Source of the DNA: Aquibacillus koreensis
Lineage (GTDB): Bacteria; Bacillota; Bacilli; Bacillales; Amphibacillaceae
NCBI RefSeq assembly: GCF_025154055.1
Contig: NZ_JAOALK010000063.1
Coordinates: 124,001-188,000, forward strand
Direction: 5' to 3'
Length of the DNA stretch: 64,000 bases
Positions within the stretch are counted from its first letter, which is position 1. Each line of letters starts with the position of its first letter. This document shows positions 8,385-17,789 of the stretch, piece by piece. Under the pieces are notes generated by a model, which worked only from the letters and a program-made list of their open reading frames with translations, did no database searches and was not told where the DNA came from. A program made the translations under genes and the position numbers.

Positions 8385-9149
8385 ATGGATTTATTACTGG
8401 AATACGGGTGGGTATTACTTGTTCTAATAGGACTTGAAGGAATACTGGCTGCAGATAATGCGCTTGTTTTAGCAATTATGGTAAAACACCTACCAGATGA
8501 ACAAAGAAAAAAGGCATTATTTTACGGGCTCGCAGGTGCGTTTGTATTACGTTTTGCCTCGTTATTCGTCATCTCTTTCTTGGTTGATGTATGGCAAGTG
8601 CAGGCGTTAGGTGCAGCATATTTATTATTTATATCGATTAAGCACTTATATGATAAAGTTAAATCCAAAGAGGACGATCATGCAGACACCGCTGTGAAGA
8701 AAGAAGGTAGCGGTTTTTGGATGACTGTCCTCAAGGTAGAATTGGCAGACCTTGCTTTTGCAGTAGATTCTATATTAGCGGCAGTTGCACTAGCCGTTGC
8801 ACTACCAGCTACAGGCCTTCCGAATGTAGGTAGTTTAGATGGTGGACAGTTTGCCGTCATTTTCGCAGGCGGGATGATTGGTTTAATCATCATGCGTTTT
8901 GCAGCAAATGTATTTGTGAAATTACTACATGATCGTCCGGGATTAGAAATTGCAGCATTTGCCATTGTTGGTTGGGTTGGAATCAAGCTGGTCGTAAGTG
9001 TACTTGCACATGATGCACTACACATCTTACCGCATGATTTTGCGCACTCATTGGCATGGAAACTGACCTTCTATGTTGTCCTTGTAGGAATTGCAGTAGC
9101 AGGTTGGTTCTTATCGCCGAAGGGTGAAAAAGAAACACAGCATGGTTAA
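8385..9149 (+). CDS. ykoY: TerC-family membrane protein, YkoY-like (probable Mn2+ exporter or metalation factor)
   Basis: An integral membrane protein of 254 aa with about seven spans and the TerC hallmark acidic residues in membrane helices: GLEGILAADNALVLA near residues 12-26 and ELADLAFAVDSILAAVA in the middle. B. subtilis TerC paralogues sit behind yybP-ykoY riboswitches and act in Mn2+ efflux and supply of Mn2+ to exported enzymes. The same riboswitch is found here, which supports that role. The ATG at 8385 has GAAGGAG 8 nt upstream; upstream in-frame starts lack one. A hairpin at 9155-9181 ends the unit. Confidence 0.92.
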   Translation: MDLLLEYGWVLLVLIGLEGILAADNALVLAIMVKHLPDEQRKKALFYGLAGAFVLRFASLFVISFLVDVWQVQALGAAYLLFISIKHLYDKVKSKEDDHADTAVKKEGSGFWMTVLKVELADLAFAVDSILAAVALAVALPATGLPNVGSLDGGQFAVIFAGGMIGLIIMRFAANVFVKLLHDRPGLEIAAFAIVGWVGIKLVVSVLAHDALHILPHDFAHSLAWKLTFYVVLVGIAVAGWFLSPKGEKETQHG

Positions 9150-9154
9150 GCAGG

Positions 9155-9181
9155 AGCACTCATTTTCGAATGGGTGCTTTT
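9155..9181 (+). terminator. Terminator of the TerC-family gene
   Basis: Arms AGCACTCATT / AATGGGTGCT with loop TTCG, followed by TTTTCG. Confidence 0.75.
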
Positions 9182-9266
9182 CGCTATTGGAAAGGCATTT
9201 TCCTTTAAAGAAGTCCATTGGAAGCGTAAAATAAAATAAAGTACGTTTGGAAGGTGTGGGTGTTAA

Positions 9267-9713
9267 GTGGCTATACATCAATTTCATTTAAAAGCAGACT
9301 GGCCTGGAGGACGAAATAATGTCGGTTATATCGATGCAGGAAATTTAAAAACAGAGATTTCCATTCCACCTGAGATGGACGGTCCAGGCGTAGGCACCAA
9401 TCCAGACGAAATGTTATTAGGTGCTGCAGCTACATGCTATATCATTACATTAGCAGCCATGATCGAAAGGGCAGAGCTACCTTTAGCATTCATGGACTTA
9501 CAATCGATTGGTCTGGTTGATGTAACAAATGGTGTTTTTACTTATAAAAAGATCATTCATAAGCCAACGGTCATTTTAAGTGAGACAGCAACTGTAGAAG
9601 AATTAGAAAAAGCTAAAAAACTAGTAAAGAAAGCAGAAATGTCTTGTATGATTTCTCGAGCGATTCAAGGAAATGTAGAGCTTGAATTACAAGAAAATGT
9701 GTCTATTGGCTAA
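9267..9713 (+). CDS. OsmC-family peroxiredoxin (SACOL1771/YmaD-type)
   Basis: Cytoplasmic OsmC/Ohr superfamily protein, 148 aa, thiol peroxidase fold that reduces organic hydroperoxides. The two redox cysteines expected for the fold are visible: Cys57 in GAAATCYIIT and Cys127 in AEMSCMISRAIQG. The start is GTG (MAIHQFHLKADWPGG), with a weak GGAAGGTGTGGG upstream. The aminopeptidase gene follows 37 bp downstream in the same direction, so the two may share a transcript. The B. subtilis counterpart is probably ymaD; this is inferred from family resemblance. Confidence 0.88.
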   Translation: MAIHQFHLKADWPGGRNNVGYIDAGNLKTEISIPPEMDGPGVGTNPDEMLLGAAATCYIITLAAMIERAELPLAFMDLQSIGLVDVTNGVFTYKKIIHKPTVILSETATVEELEKAKKLVKKAEMSCMISRAIQGNVELELQENVSIG

Positions 9714-9750
9714 AGCTTTACATCAGAAAAATAGAAGGAGGATGAATAAG

Positions 9751-10992
9751 ATGAATAAACAAGAATCATTAGAAAAATACGCAAAGCTTGCTATACAAAC
9801 AGGTGTGAATTTACAAAAAGATCAGGGGATCATTATTAACGCTCCGATAGAAGCAATTGAATTTGTAAGATTGGTGGCCAAAGAAGCGTATGCAGTCGGC
9901 GCGAAGAATGTACATATTGAATGGAACGATGGGGAATTAACCTATCAGAAAATGAAAAACGCATCCATGGACGTGTTGGAAAACTTCCCTGCGTGGCGCG
10001 CGCAAGGATTAGAGGAAATGGCGAAGGATGGCTATGCGGTATTATCTGTTTATGGGGAGGATCCAGATTTATTAAGTGGGATTGATTCCAACCGAATAGC
10101 TGCTGTTAGTAAAGCAAGTGGCGTAGCATTGACGGAGTATCGTAACTATGTGATGAATGATAAAGTATGCTGGTCTGTTATCGGCTATCCGGTTACACCT
10201 TGGGCAGAGAAAGTGTTTCCGGAACTTAAAGGGGCAGAAGCAGTAGATAAGCTATGGGAAGAAATTTTCAAGACAACACGCGTAGACTTAGATGACCCTG
10301 TTCAGGCATGGGCGGAGCACAATGCAACATTAAAACAAGCAAGAGAGTACTTAAACAAAAAGCAATATAAGCAATTAATCTACAAAGCGGATGGAACAGA
10401 TCTAACCATAGACCTTCCGGAAAACCATATCTGGGCTGGTGGCTCCACGAATGCGGAGTCTGGAACAGAATTTAATCCGAATTTACCAACCGAAGAAGTG
10501 TTCACCATGCCCCATAAATATGGCGTAAATGGTGTTGTTTCAAGCACAAAACCATTAAGCTACGGTGGTAATTTGATAGAGAATTTCACCTTAACCTTTA
10601 AAGATGGTAAAGTCGTTGATTTTACTGCAGAAAAAGGGCAAGACGCATTGAAAAACCTACTGGACACGGATGAAGATGGTGCACGTAGACTAGGGGAAGT
10701 GGCACTCGTGCCACATGAATCACCGATCTCGCAATCGGGTATCATTTTTTACAATACCTTATTTGATGAAAATGCATCTTGTCACCTAGCGTTAGGAAAA
10801 GCATATCCAACCAATATTAAGAATGGGTCAACGATGAGTAAAGAAGAAATGGATGAAAAAGGTGTGAACGATAGTATCGTGCACGAGGACTTTATGATTG
10901 GTTCTGAAAAGCTTAACATCGATGGTGTTACGCAAGATGGTACAAAAGAAGCAATCTTCCGCGATGGTAGCTGGGCGATTGACTTTAATTAA
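9751..10992 (+). CDS. ampS: M29 family aminopeptidase (AmpS/AmpT)
   Basis: Metal-dependent leucyl-type aminopeptidase of peptidase family M29, cytoplasmic, with a role in peptide turnover. The protein is 413 aa, normal for AmpS. Family features include the N-terminal MNKQESLEKYAKLAIQTGVN, the metal-site block FNPNLPTEEVFTMPH, and HLALGKAYP near residue 345. The ATG at 9751 has GGAGG 9 nt upstream; the longer frame from 9682 overlaps the OsmC gene and has no Shine-Dalgarno. A bidirectional terminator shared with ligD follows. Confidence 0.93.
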   Translation: MNKQESLEKYAKLAIQTGVNLQKDQGIIINAPIEAIEFVRLVAKEAYAVGAKNVHIEWNDGELTYQKMKNASMDVLENFPAWRAQGLEEMAKDGYAVLSVYGEDPDLLSGIDSNRIAAVSKASGVALTEYRNYVMNDKVCWSVIGYPVTPWAEKVFPELKGAEAVDKLWEEIFKTTRVDLDDPVQAWAEHNATLKQAREYLNKKQYKQLIYKADGTDLTIDLPENHIWAGGSTNAESGTEFNPNLPTEEVFTMPHKYGVNGVVSSTKPLSYGGNLIENFTLTFKDGKVVDFTAEKGQDALKNLLDTDEDGARRLGEVALVPHESPISQSGIIFYNTLFDENASCHLALGKAYPTNIKNGSTMSKEEMDEKGVNDSIVHEDFMIGSEKLNIDGVTQDGTKEAIFRDGSWAIDFN

Positions 10993-11000
10993 TTTAAAAA

Positions 11001-11037
11001 AATGACAGGTAACCGCTTAGGTTTACCTGTCATTTTT
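11001..11037. terminator. Bidirectional terminator between ampS and ligD
   Basis: AATGACAGGTAA / TTTACCTGTCATT arms followed by a T-run on the + strand. The hairpin overlaps the ligD stop codon. Confidence 0.8.
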
Positions 11038-12850
11038 CTTGTAAAAATTGTTTCAAAATCGTAAGGTCTTGCTCATCCCTTGCTTGCTGGTAACCAATAA
11101 AAGGACAGCCGAACTCTTTTACTCGTGTTAGCACGTGGGCAAATGTAAAGGTTTCTGGAGACAATCCTTCCTTTACTTCATTCCAAAACAAAGGGGTTGA
11201 TACGGTTGCTCCTTCTGTTTTTCGTGGGGAATAGGGTGCGATCAATGTCTTATCTTTTCCATGTTGCACATAGTCAATATATAGCCGATTATGGCGGTTT
11301 TTCTTTAAGCGTTCCGTTGTGAATAAATCGTTATGTTTTTTTTCTAATAGGAGCGCAATTGCCTGCGTGAATTGTGCTGTTTCCTCGTAAGTTAAACTAT
11401 TTTCGTGAATAGGTATATATACTTGTAGACCTTTATTTCCGGATGTTTTCACAAAGGCTATTAGCTGCAACTGATCTAGTAATTGCTTCAGTAAAGTTGC
11501 TGCAAAAATCGCTAAATCAAAAGCTTCGATCCCAGGTGGGTCCAAATCGAAAACAATTTCATTTGGTGTATTCTTCCCCATGTATTGAAAAGGGACATGA
11601 TATTCCATCGTTCCATGGTTACCAAACCAAACAAGTCCATCGATACTTCTACAATGAAGAAGCGTTTCATTCCCAGAAGGTGCTCCTGCTACATAATCTG
11701 GTGCATAATCTGGCATGTGTTTTTGATAAAACGACTCCCCTTCAACACCATCCGGACACCGGATCACCGTCAATGCCTTATCCTTTAAAAATGGAAGCAT
11801 ATACGGCGCTATTTGACGAAGGTAAATAAGATAATCCCCTTTCGTTACACCCGGTTTCGGCCAAAAAAGCTTTTCTTGCTTCGTCAGTTCAATTGATGCT
11901 GGAAACATACATAGTGCTTCTTTTACTTTTGAAAAAGTGCAATCATCAGGTGTGCGATCAAAACGAAATTGTTTGAATTGAGGCTCGCGCAAATCCCCTT
12001 CACTAATCTCTAAACAATGTACATCCGCACAAATGGCTGGAGGTAGCGTATAGGTATTTCCATGCTTTTCTCCCTTTGTCCTGATCAATGTTTTAATCGT
12101 ATCCAAAGCTTCACCATCAAGTCCATGCTTAAATTTTCCGAGGGCTTGTAATGATTGATCCCGGTAAATGGATAATTCAAAATAACCGTTATCTATATTG
12201 TAGCTCGTTATGATTCCGGTCACCGTTCGCCAATTTTTAATCTTAAACCAATCCCCATGACTTTTTCCTTCTATGTATCTACTGTCTGTTCGTTTCGCGA
12301 TCAGTCCTTCACCAAGATGTGCTTGCAAGGGATTTAAGACAGCTTTCGGTTCTGAAAATGGTTCCACTATCCCTAAAGGTTTGTGCCAATCTACAGGTTG
12401 AAAAGGTGTGATTTTTTTAAAAAAATGGTAAAGGCTCTCTTTTCGCTTCTGCAATATATCATTTTTCAGCGACTTTCCTTTCGCCTCGAGCATATCAAAA
12501 CATAAAAAATGAGCAGGTCTTGCCATGGCGGCTTGATTAATTTTATCCATAGCTTTTAACCGACCTCTTTTTTGTAATAAAGGAAAATTAGATTGAATCT
12601 TTGTATTCAAGATGACAATCTCACCATCAAGTTGAACCGGTAAGAGCTGCTCTACTTCCTCTTCGAAGTCTAAACAAAATGCAATAATCTCAGGGAAATT
12701 AGCAGACAGATCAACGCCATTTCTACTAGTCAGTGTAGCCTTACCTTTTTTCCAATGTAAAACAGCACGGAATCCGTCATATTTGATTTCATAAATCCAC
12801 TTCTCTCCTACAGGAATGTCTTCCGTAGGTTTTGGTTGCATTAGCCGCAT
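11030..12850 (-). CDS. ligD: NHEJ DNA ligase-polymerase LigD (ligase-POL, no nuclease domain)
   Basis: ATP-dependent DNA ligase fused to an archaeo-eukaryotic-primase-like polymerase, for end joining with Ku. The protein is 606 aa in the Bacillus domain order: N-terminal adenylation domain with catalytic lysine in EIKYDGFRA, SRNGVDLS and LIAKRTDSRY motifs, OB fold, then a POL domain from about residue 315 (LFWPKPGVTKGDYLIYLRQI) with the metal-binding FDLDPP motif and KTSGNKGLQVYIP. No phosphoesterase domain is present. The ATG at 12850 follows AGAGGTGG; the GTG at 12859 lies within that Shine-Dalgarno. It is divergent from ku. Confidence 0.95.
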   Translation of the reverse strand: MRLMQPKPTEDIPVGEKWIYEIKYDGFRAVLHWKKGKATLTSRNGVDLSANFPEIIAFCLDFEEEVEQLLPVQLDGEIVILNTKIQSNFPLLQKRGRLKAMDKINQAAMARPAHFLCFDMLEAKGKSLKNDILQKRKESLYHFFKKITPFQPVDWHKPLGIVEPFSEPKAVLNPLQAHLGEGLIAKRTDSRYIEGKSHGDWFKIKNWRTVTGIITSYNIDNGYFELSIYRDQSLQALGKFKHGLDGEALDTIKTLIRTKGEKHGNTYTLPPAICADVHCLEISEGDLREPQFKQFRFDRTPDDCTFSKVKEALCMFPASIELTKQEKLFWPKPGVTKGDYLIYLRQIAPYMLPFLKDKALTVIRCPDGVEGESFYQKHMPDYAPDYVAGAPSGNETLLHCRSIDGLVWFGNHGTMEYHVPFQYMGKNTPNEIVFDLDPPGIEAFDLAIFAATLLKQLLDQLQLIAFVKTSGNKGLQVYIPIHENSLTYEETAQFTQAIALLLEKKHNDLFTTERLKKNRHNRLYIDYVQHGKDKTLIAPYSPRKTEGATVSTPLFWNEVKEGLSPETFTFAHVLTRVKEFGCPFIGYQQARDEQDLTILKQFLQEK

Positions 12851-13000
12851 ACAAACCACCTCTGTTATTAGAATGGCGTTTCATTATATTCCTATACGTT
12901 TTCGTATGTAGGAAAGAATGCAGGAAGGATAAATTTCTGCTAAAAAGCAAAAACTATCCGAAACATGTAGGCAAATAGTGATCGGAGGTTTAGATAAACG

Positions 13001-13915
13001 ATGCATACAATGTGGAAAGGGACAATAAGTTTCGGACTCGTAAATATACCAGTAAAACTTCATGCCGCAACGGAAAATAAAGATGTCAAACTAAGACAAC
13101 TTCATAAAAAGTGCCAGTCGCCTATCAAATATGAAAAGGTCTGTCCCATTTGCGAAGAGGAAGTGGGCAATGACGACCTGGTAAAAGCGTATGAGTATGC
13201 CAAAAACAAATTTGTCATGCTAACAGAAGATGAACTAAAAGAGCTACAAGAGGAACAAACAGATAAAGCGGTAGAAATTGTTGATTTTGTTGAATTACAA
13301 GAAATTGACCCAATCTATTTTGAGAAAAGCTATTACCTCTCACCAAATGAAGGTGGAGCAAAGGCGTACAGTTTGCTCCGAAAAGCATTACAAGAAACGG
13401 GTAGAATTGGAATTGCAAAGATGATTATCCGGTCAAAAGAACAATTGGCTTGTATACGCGTATATGAAAATACGTTAGTTGTTGAAACCATTCATTATCC
13501 CGATGAAGTTCGGAATGTAAAAGACGTACCAAACGTGCCTGAAGAAGCGGAAACTCCAGCAAAAGAGCTTGATACGGCAAAAATGCTCATCGATCAATTA
13601 ACAGCTTCATTTGACCCGGAAAAATACCAAGATGCTTACCGCACGTCGTTGCTAGAGTTAATAGAAAATAAAAAGAATCAAGATGAAACGACAACAGCAA
13701 AAGATAAACCAACTGCAACGAACGTAACGAATTTAATGGAAGCATTAGAAGCTTCCTTAGATCAAGCAAAAGGGACGAAGCCTGCTGCAAAAGAGAAGGC
13801 AGTGAAAAAAGACGAGCCAAAAACAGAAGAAAAAGCAAAACAGAAAGTAGAGAAAAAGGTCACCAAACCAAAGACAGTAACACCAAAAAAGAAACAGACA
13901 AAGAAAAAAGCATAA
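13001..13915 (+). CDS. ku: Non-homologous end joining protein Ku
   Basis: Homodimeric DNA-end-binding ring protein that recruits LigD, important for repairing breaks in germinating or stationary cells. The protein is 304 aa. The bacterial Ku core runs from MWKGTISFGLVNIPVKLHAATE through CPICEEEV and the FEKSYYL region to about residue 250. A long Lys/Glu-rich tail (about 250-304, ending KKKQTKKKA) follows, as in B. subtilis Ku, where the basic tail helps DNA binding. The ATG at 13001 has GGAGG upstream, at somewhat long spacing. Confidence 0.95.
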   Translation: MHTMWKGTISFGLVNIPVKLHAATENKDVKLRQLHKKCQSPIKYEKVCPICEEEVGNDDLVKAYEYAKNKFVMLTEDELKELQEEQTDKAVEIVDFVELQEIDPIYFEKSYYLSPNEGGAKAYSLLRKALQETGRIGIAKMIIRSKEQLACIRVYENTLVVETIHYPDEVRNVKDVPNVPEEAETPAKELDTAKMLIDQLTASFDPEKYQDAYRTSLLELIENKKNQDETTTAKDKPTATNVTNLMEALEASLDQAKGTKPAAKEKAVKKDEPKTEEKAKQKVEKKVTKPKTVTPKKKQTKKKA

Positions 13916-13924
13916 ACATAATAA

Positions 13925-13954
13925 AAGGACCACTTCCAATATGGAGCGGTCCTT
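13925..13954. terminator. Hairpin between ku and the kinase gene
   Basis: AAGGACC / GGTCCTT arms with an inner CCA/TGG pair. The T-run (TTTTATT) lies on the minus-strand side, so it mainly terminates the converging kinase gene. Confidence 0.65.
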
Positions 13955-13966
13955 ACTTATGCTGTT

Positions 13967-14836
13967 CTAAGAGCCATAGCGGTTTACAATCTGGTCAACA
14001 GAACCGCCGTAAGTCTCTCCAAAAATATTCAAATGGATTAGCAGATAATATAATTGATATAACGGCTTAACGTCTTCATAGTTAGCAGGAAGCGGGAATA
14101 CTTCTTGATACGCATCATAAAACGAAGTGGAAAAACCACCGAATAGCTCCGTAAATGCTAATTCAAACGCGTGATCACCATATGAAATGGAGGGATCAAT
14201 GAGATATCCTTTTCCGTCTGGTCCAGCTAACCAATTTCCGCTCCATAAGTCACCGTGCAGTAAAGAAGCACGCGGGTGTGGCTCAATCCACTTCTCTAGT
14301 CTGTCCAATAGTTTTTCCATGTGTTCCCGACGTTGCTTCGGCATGCGCCCGCGTTCTATCGCATAGGTAAACTGTGTCACCAATCGCTTCTCGCGGTAAT
14401 ACGTTAGCCAGTTTGAATACAAATCATTTGGTTGGGTTAAAGTGCCAACGTATGTATCTTCATGAAACCCGTAGTGCTCACTTGTATGGAGATGCATGTG
14501 CGCAAGGTCCCGTCCTAAATGAGACAAAGTTTGGGGTGAATTTACTCCTTCCACCCACTCCATAATGAGTACGCCATCTTCATGATCTGTAGGTTGATCA
14601 TAATAAAAGACTTCAGGAACACCGACTGTATTCGTTTCTCTCATTAAGGTTAAACCTTGGACTTCTTTTCGGAAAAAATCACTCGAAACACCATGGTTTC
14701 CTTTTATGAAATAGGTTCTTTTATCAGTGATGACTTGGAATGCTTGATTTATGTCACCTCCGGATACGTTCGTGATCGATTTAATCTGACTATGATCATC
14801 AATCTGAATGAGACCATGATTTATTGCAGCTTCCAT
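13967..14836 (-). CDS. Fructosamine kinase / FN3K-like aminoglycoside phosphotransferase family
   Basis: ATP-dependent small-molecule kinase of the fructosamine-3-kinase family, presumably for deglycation of Amadori products. The protein is 289 aa. Visible are the nucleotide-binding lysine region (RTYFIKGN, about residues 40-47), LIMEWVEG hinge, catalytic loop LLHGDLWSGNW and the metal-binding DPSISYGDHAFELAF. The substrate is not determined by sequence. The ATG at 14836 has AGAGGGGG 10 nt upstream; an upstream ATG at 14866 would place that Shine-Dalgarno inside the gene. Confidence 0.9.
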   Translation of the reverse strand: MEAAINHGLIQIDDHSQIKSITNVSGGDINQAFQVITDKRTYFIKGNHGVSSDFFRKEVQGLTLMRETNTVGVPEVFYYDQPTDHEDGVLIMEWVEGVNSPQTLSHLGRDLAHMHLHTSEHYGFHEDTYVGTLTQPNDLYSNWLTYYREKRLVTQFTYAIERGRMPKQRREHMEKLLDRLEKWIEPHPRASLLHGDLWSGNWLAGPDGKGYLIDPSISYGDHAFELAFTELFGGFSTSFYDAYQEVFPLPANYEDVKPLYQLYYLLIHLNIFGETYGGSVDQIVNRYGS

Positions 14837-15165
14837 TTCTTCATAACCCCCTCTCATAACGTTCATTTCCCTGAATTATACTTTATCAAATTTCAATCAT
14901 ACATAAAAACGAAAAAATTGCATATACATGTTTAAGGTTCCAAATTAGTGGGTAAGGGTGATAAAGTAGAGCGAAAAATAGAACGATTGAAATCATTTAC
15001 ATAAACTTAACAAAACAAACTAGTGATGAAAAAAGGGGGAGAGTGAGCGGTTTAACTATATACACAAACTTTTTAAATTAAAATGTATTGAATAATTTTG
15101 GATAAAACTATACAATATAAATACGGGTATTGGTATCGTTTTCATATTGAGGGGGGATTCTTGGA
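14837..15165. other. Intergenic region upstream of the 42-aa gene
   Basis: AT-rich divergent region. It holds the promoter described at 15088-15116. An AAAAAAGGGGG sequence near 15030 is followed only by a 12-codon GTG frame. I see no other structure. Confidence 0.4.
15088..15116 (+). promoter_or_regulatory. Sigma-A promoter of the 42-aa gene
   Basis: TTGAAT (15088-15093), 17-bp spacer, TACAAT (15111-15116), 50 bp before the start codon. Confidence 0.6.
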
Positions 15166-15294
15166 ATGAATAACTTTTCGAATTTAGTCGAAAGCGTAGA
15201 AGAACAATTAAATCGAACACTGCAAGAAGATGAAAGAGAATTTTTAGTTTGGTTGTACCAAGAACACCAAGATGAAATTAAAATAAATGCATAA
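15166..15294 (+). CDS. Small acidic helical protein, 42 aa
   Basis: A complete short gene: promoter, GAGGGGGG Shine-Dalgarno, ATG, 42 codons, stop, hairpin terminator. The product runs MNNFSNLVESVEEQLNRTL and QEDEREFLVWLYQEHQDEIK, soluble, acidic and amphipathic helical. I recognise no family. The sequence QEDEREFLVWLYQEHQ looks like a protein-interaction helix. The complete set of expression signals makes it a confident gene in spite of its length; its function is unknown. Confidence 0.75.
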   Translation: MNNFSNLVESVEEQLNRTLQEDEREFLVWLYQEHQDEIKINA

Positions 15295-15318
15295 TAAATT
15301 CAATTACTTAATAGAAGT

Positions 15319-15357
15319 AAGTCTTGGCTAGGATAAAGAGCTCCAAGGCTTTTTTGT
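15319..15357 (+). terminator. Terminator of the 42-aa gene
   Basis: AAGTCTTGG / CCAAGGCTT arms followed by six T. Confidence 0.8.
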
Positions 15358-15360
15358 TTG

Positions 15361-15450
15361 CCCGAATTTCAGACTTGATTGGGCGCGTTGAGGTATAGGG
15401 CACATAGATCGAGACAAAACGGCGCATATCCCCGAAAGACCCAATCCAAG
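15361..15450. repeat. Degenerate inverted and repeated intergenic sequence
   Basis: GATTGGGC near 15377 and GACCCAATC near 15438 are inverted, with GGGCGCGTTGAG and GGCGCATATCCCCG inside. It looks like an eroded copy of the tandem-repeat class seen elsewhere in the window, but no period can be measured. Confidence 0.35.
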
Positions 15451-15492
15451 GAAGGTTAAATCAATGCCAAGAACGTAGATGTAATAAACTCC

Positions 15493-16215
15493 TCATCCTT
15501 TCCTACTATTCCAATATCGAAAAGCTAAATACTGAATGAAAAACACGATGTTCGCTACAATCCCAAGGTTAATATAATACCAAAAACCAGTACCGAAAAA
15601 GGCAAGTGGTGTACTCGCGGCAGGTGTATTTGCCAGATATAAAAAATTGGAGTTTATGACAGGATTGACGAAGAATCCAATTATGATTGCATAGAAGACT
15701 AGAAATCCGTAAGCATATATAAATGAACGTAAGTGAATGCTAGTCTTTGTCGTAAGAACAAGGAAGATGCTAGTCCAAACGATTGCTATATGATGGATAA
15801 AGAATTTCCAAAAACGAAAATGTTGGTAATCATGTGGAATGTCAGGTGTGACTAATGCTAAGGTTGCGGGAATGATACCGATAAAAAAGCAGAGTTGAAT
15901 AAGCTTCTCTTTTTTAAAAATTAACGCTAGCATGGCGGTAAAAGAAGCAATTCCGCAAAGGTGGAGTGGCGCGCGGTCTCTTATACTCCACGTTTCATTA
16001 GTAATGGCCCAAAATTGATAACTTAGTTCAGAAAGAAGCAATACGGCAAGCAATGTCCAACGAATTACCTCTAATCCCCGAGGTTTTATTAGTTGTTTTT
16101 TATGTAATAGCGTAATAAGTACAATACCTAAGATAAAGATGGCTAACATCGTAAAGTGCATGAAAGAAAAAGCAACAAAGGGTTGATCAATGGATCTACT
16201 AAACCAAGTTTCCAT
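15493..16215 (-). CDS. ywaF: YwaF-like integral membrane protein (TIGR02206/TMEM164 family)
   Basis: Seven-span membrane protein of 240 aa. The family landmarks are FSFMHFTMLAIFILG at the N terminus, the RDRAPLHLCGIASF motif around residue 80 and IHHIAIVWTSIF near 140. TMEM164-like proteins have been proposed to be membrane acyltransferases; no activity can be assigned from this sequence. The ATG at 16215 follows AGGGAG at good spacing. It is divergent from the NSS transporter. Confidence 0.85.
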   Translation of the reverse strand: METWFSRSIDQPFVAFSFMHFTMLAIFILGIVLITLLHKKQLIKPRGLEVIRWTLLAVLLLSELSYQFWAITNETWSIRDRAPLHLCGIASFTAMLALIFKKEKLIQLCFFIGIIPATLALVTPDIPHDYQHFRFWKFFIHHIAIVWTSIFLVLTTKTSIHLRSFIYAYGFLVFYAIIIGFFVNPVINSNFLYLANTPAASTPLAFFGTGFWYYINLGIVANIVFFIQYLAFRYWNSRKG

Positions 16216-16422
16216 ATGTACACGCTCCCTACAAGGTGTCTACTATTTAAACGTAGCATAAGATGTTATTCCGTTCCATCAATAACTATCATCTTAGCAT
16301 CTTTTTGTGTAAAATAGGAGATTAATAAAGGCAATTATTTTTCTTTTATATGAGTCAATTTCACAAGGTTGATATGGTGAAATGGATTAATTTGAATGAG
16401 GAAAGTGAAGGGAGTTATCGTT

Positions 16423-17760
16423 TTGCAAAGAGAAAATTGGGCATCGAGATTAGGCTTTATGTTAGCGGCCATGGGTTCAGCAGTAGGTTTAGGCAATATC
16501 TGGCGCTTTTCCTATGTCGCAGGAGAAAATGGTGGTGGTGCGTTTTTAATTATTTACCTATTGAGTGTTTTAATCATTGGTGTACCGCTCTTGCTAACTG
16601 AAGTTAGTATAGGACGTAAAGCACAAAGTGATGTAGTAGGGTCCTACCAAAAGCTAGCGCCGAAGAAGCCTTGGTATATGGTTGGGTTTTTAGGTATTGG
16701 TGGTGCATTCTTAATCTTAGGATTCTATAGTGTAGTAGCAGGTTGGGCCTTTTATTATTTATGGAATTACCTGACAGGGCAATTATTTGTAGAACCTGAA
16801 GGAGGATACGGAGCTGCATTTGGGCAGTTCACCTCAACCACGTATGAGCCGTTATTCTGGCATGGTTTATTTATGGTCATTACAATGGTGATCGTATTAA
16901 TAGGAATTAAAAAAGGAATTGAATTAGCAAATAAGATTTTCATGCCGATCCTTGCGATCTTACTATTAGTATTAGCAGGTTATAGTGTTACGCTGGATGG
17001 CGCAATGGAAGGGTTAGCCTTTTTATTTAAGCCAGATTGGTCGGTGTTATCCGATCCTTTTGTCTATATAGCTGCACTTGGACAAGCATTCTTCTCGCTA
17101 AGCTTGGGTGTTGGTACGATGATGACATATGGAAGCTATTTATCAAAAGAGCATAAGTTGCCGGGAGCTACGGTTGGCATAGGGTTAATGGATACCTTAT
17201 TCGCCGTCATATCGGGAATTGTTATTTTCCCTGCTGTATTTGCTTTTGGAATTGAACCAGCTTCAGGACCACCATTAGTATTTATTACGCTACCAAGTAT
17301 TTTTGAACAGATGCCATTTGGAAGCATCGTTGCGATTCTGTTCTTTTTAGCGCTATGTTTAGCGGCGGTATCATCTTCTATTTCCCTGTTAGAAGTACCG
17401 GTAGCGTATTTTATGCGCGTTTGTTCTTGGAGCAGAAGGGTTGCTACAATTGTAACGGGTAGTGTGATGTTCGTTCTGGGTGTTTTTGTTTCCTTAGGTT
17501 TTGGTATATGGAGTGGTGTAACACCGATTGGAGATCGAAATATTTTAGACTCGATGGACTATATTGCATCAAACATATTCCTGCCAATTGGTGGTCTAGT
17601 AATGGCGATCTTTATTGGCTGGTACTTTACAAAAGAAGAAGCATTTGAAGCAACGGATTTAACCACATCACCCCTTCGTAATGTGTGGTTAGTACTTGTT
17701 CGTTATATAGCACCAATCTTAATTGCGATCATTTTCTTAAATGCATTAGACATAATCTAA
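16423..17760 (+). CDS. Neurotransmitter:sodium symporter (NSS/SNF family)
   Basis: Na+-coupled amino acid or related amine importer of the NSS family, 445 aa, about 11-12 spans. The Na+/substrate site of TM1 is clear: GFMLAAMGSAVGLGNIWRF, then the GENGGGAFLIIYLL segment of TM2. It resembles B. subtilis YocR/YhdH. The substrate cannot be read. The TTG at 16423 is chosen because GGGAG is 8 nt upstream; starts further upstream are inside or before that site. No MetS-type small subunit gene is adjacent. Confidence 0.92.
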   Translation: MQRENWASRLGFMLAAMGSAVGLGNIWRFSYVAGENGGGAFLIIYLLSVLIIGVPLLLTEVSIGRKAQSDVVGSYQKLAPKKPWYMVGFLGIGGAFLILGFYSVVAGWAFYYLWNYLTGQLFVEPEGGYGAAFGQFTSTTYEPLFWHGLFMVITMVIVLIGIKKGIELANKIFMPILAILLLVLAGYSVTLDGAMEGLAFLFKPDWSVLSDPFVYIAALGQAFFSLSLGVGTMMTYGSYLSKEHKLPGATVGIGLMDTLFAVISGIVIFPAVFAFGIEPASGPPLVFITLPSIFEQMPFGSIVAILFFLALCLAAVSSSISLLEVPVAYFMRVCSWSRRVATIVTGSVMFVLGVFVSLGFGIWSGVTPIGDRNILDSMDYIASNIFLPIGGLVMAIFIGWYFTKEEAFEATDLTTSPLRNVWLVLVRYIAPILIAIIFLNALDII

Positions 17761-17789
17761 ATACTATTTAACCGTTAGGAGGATTCACT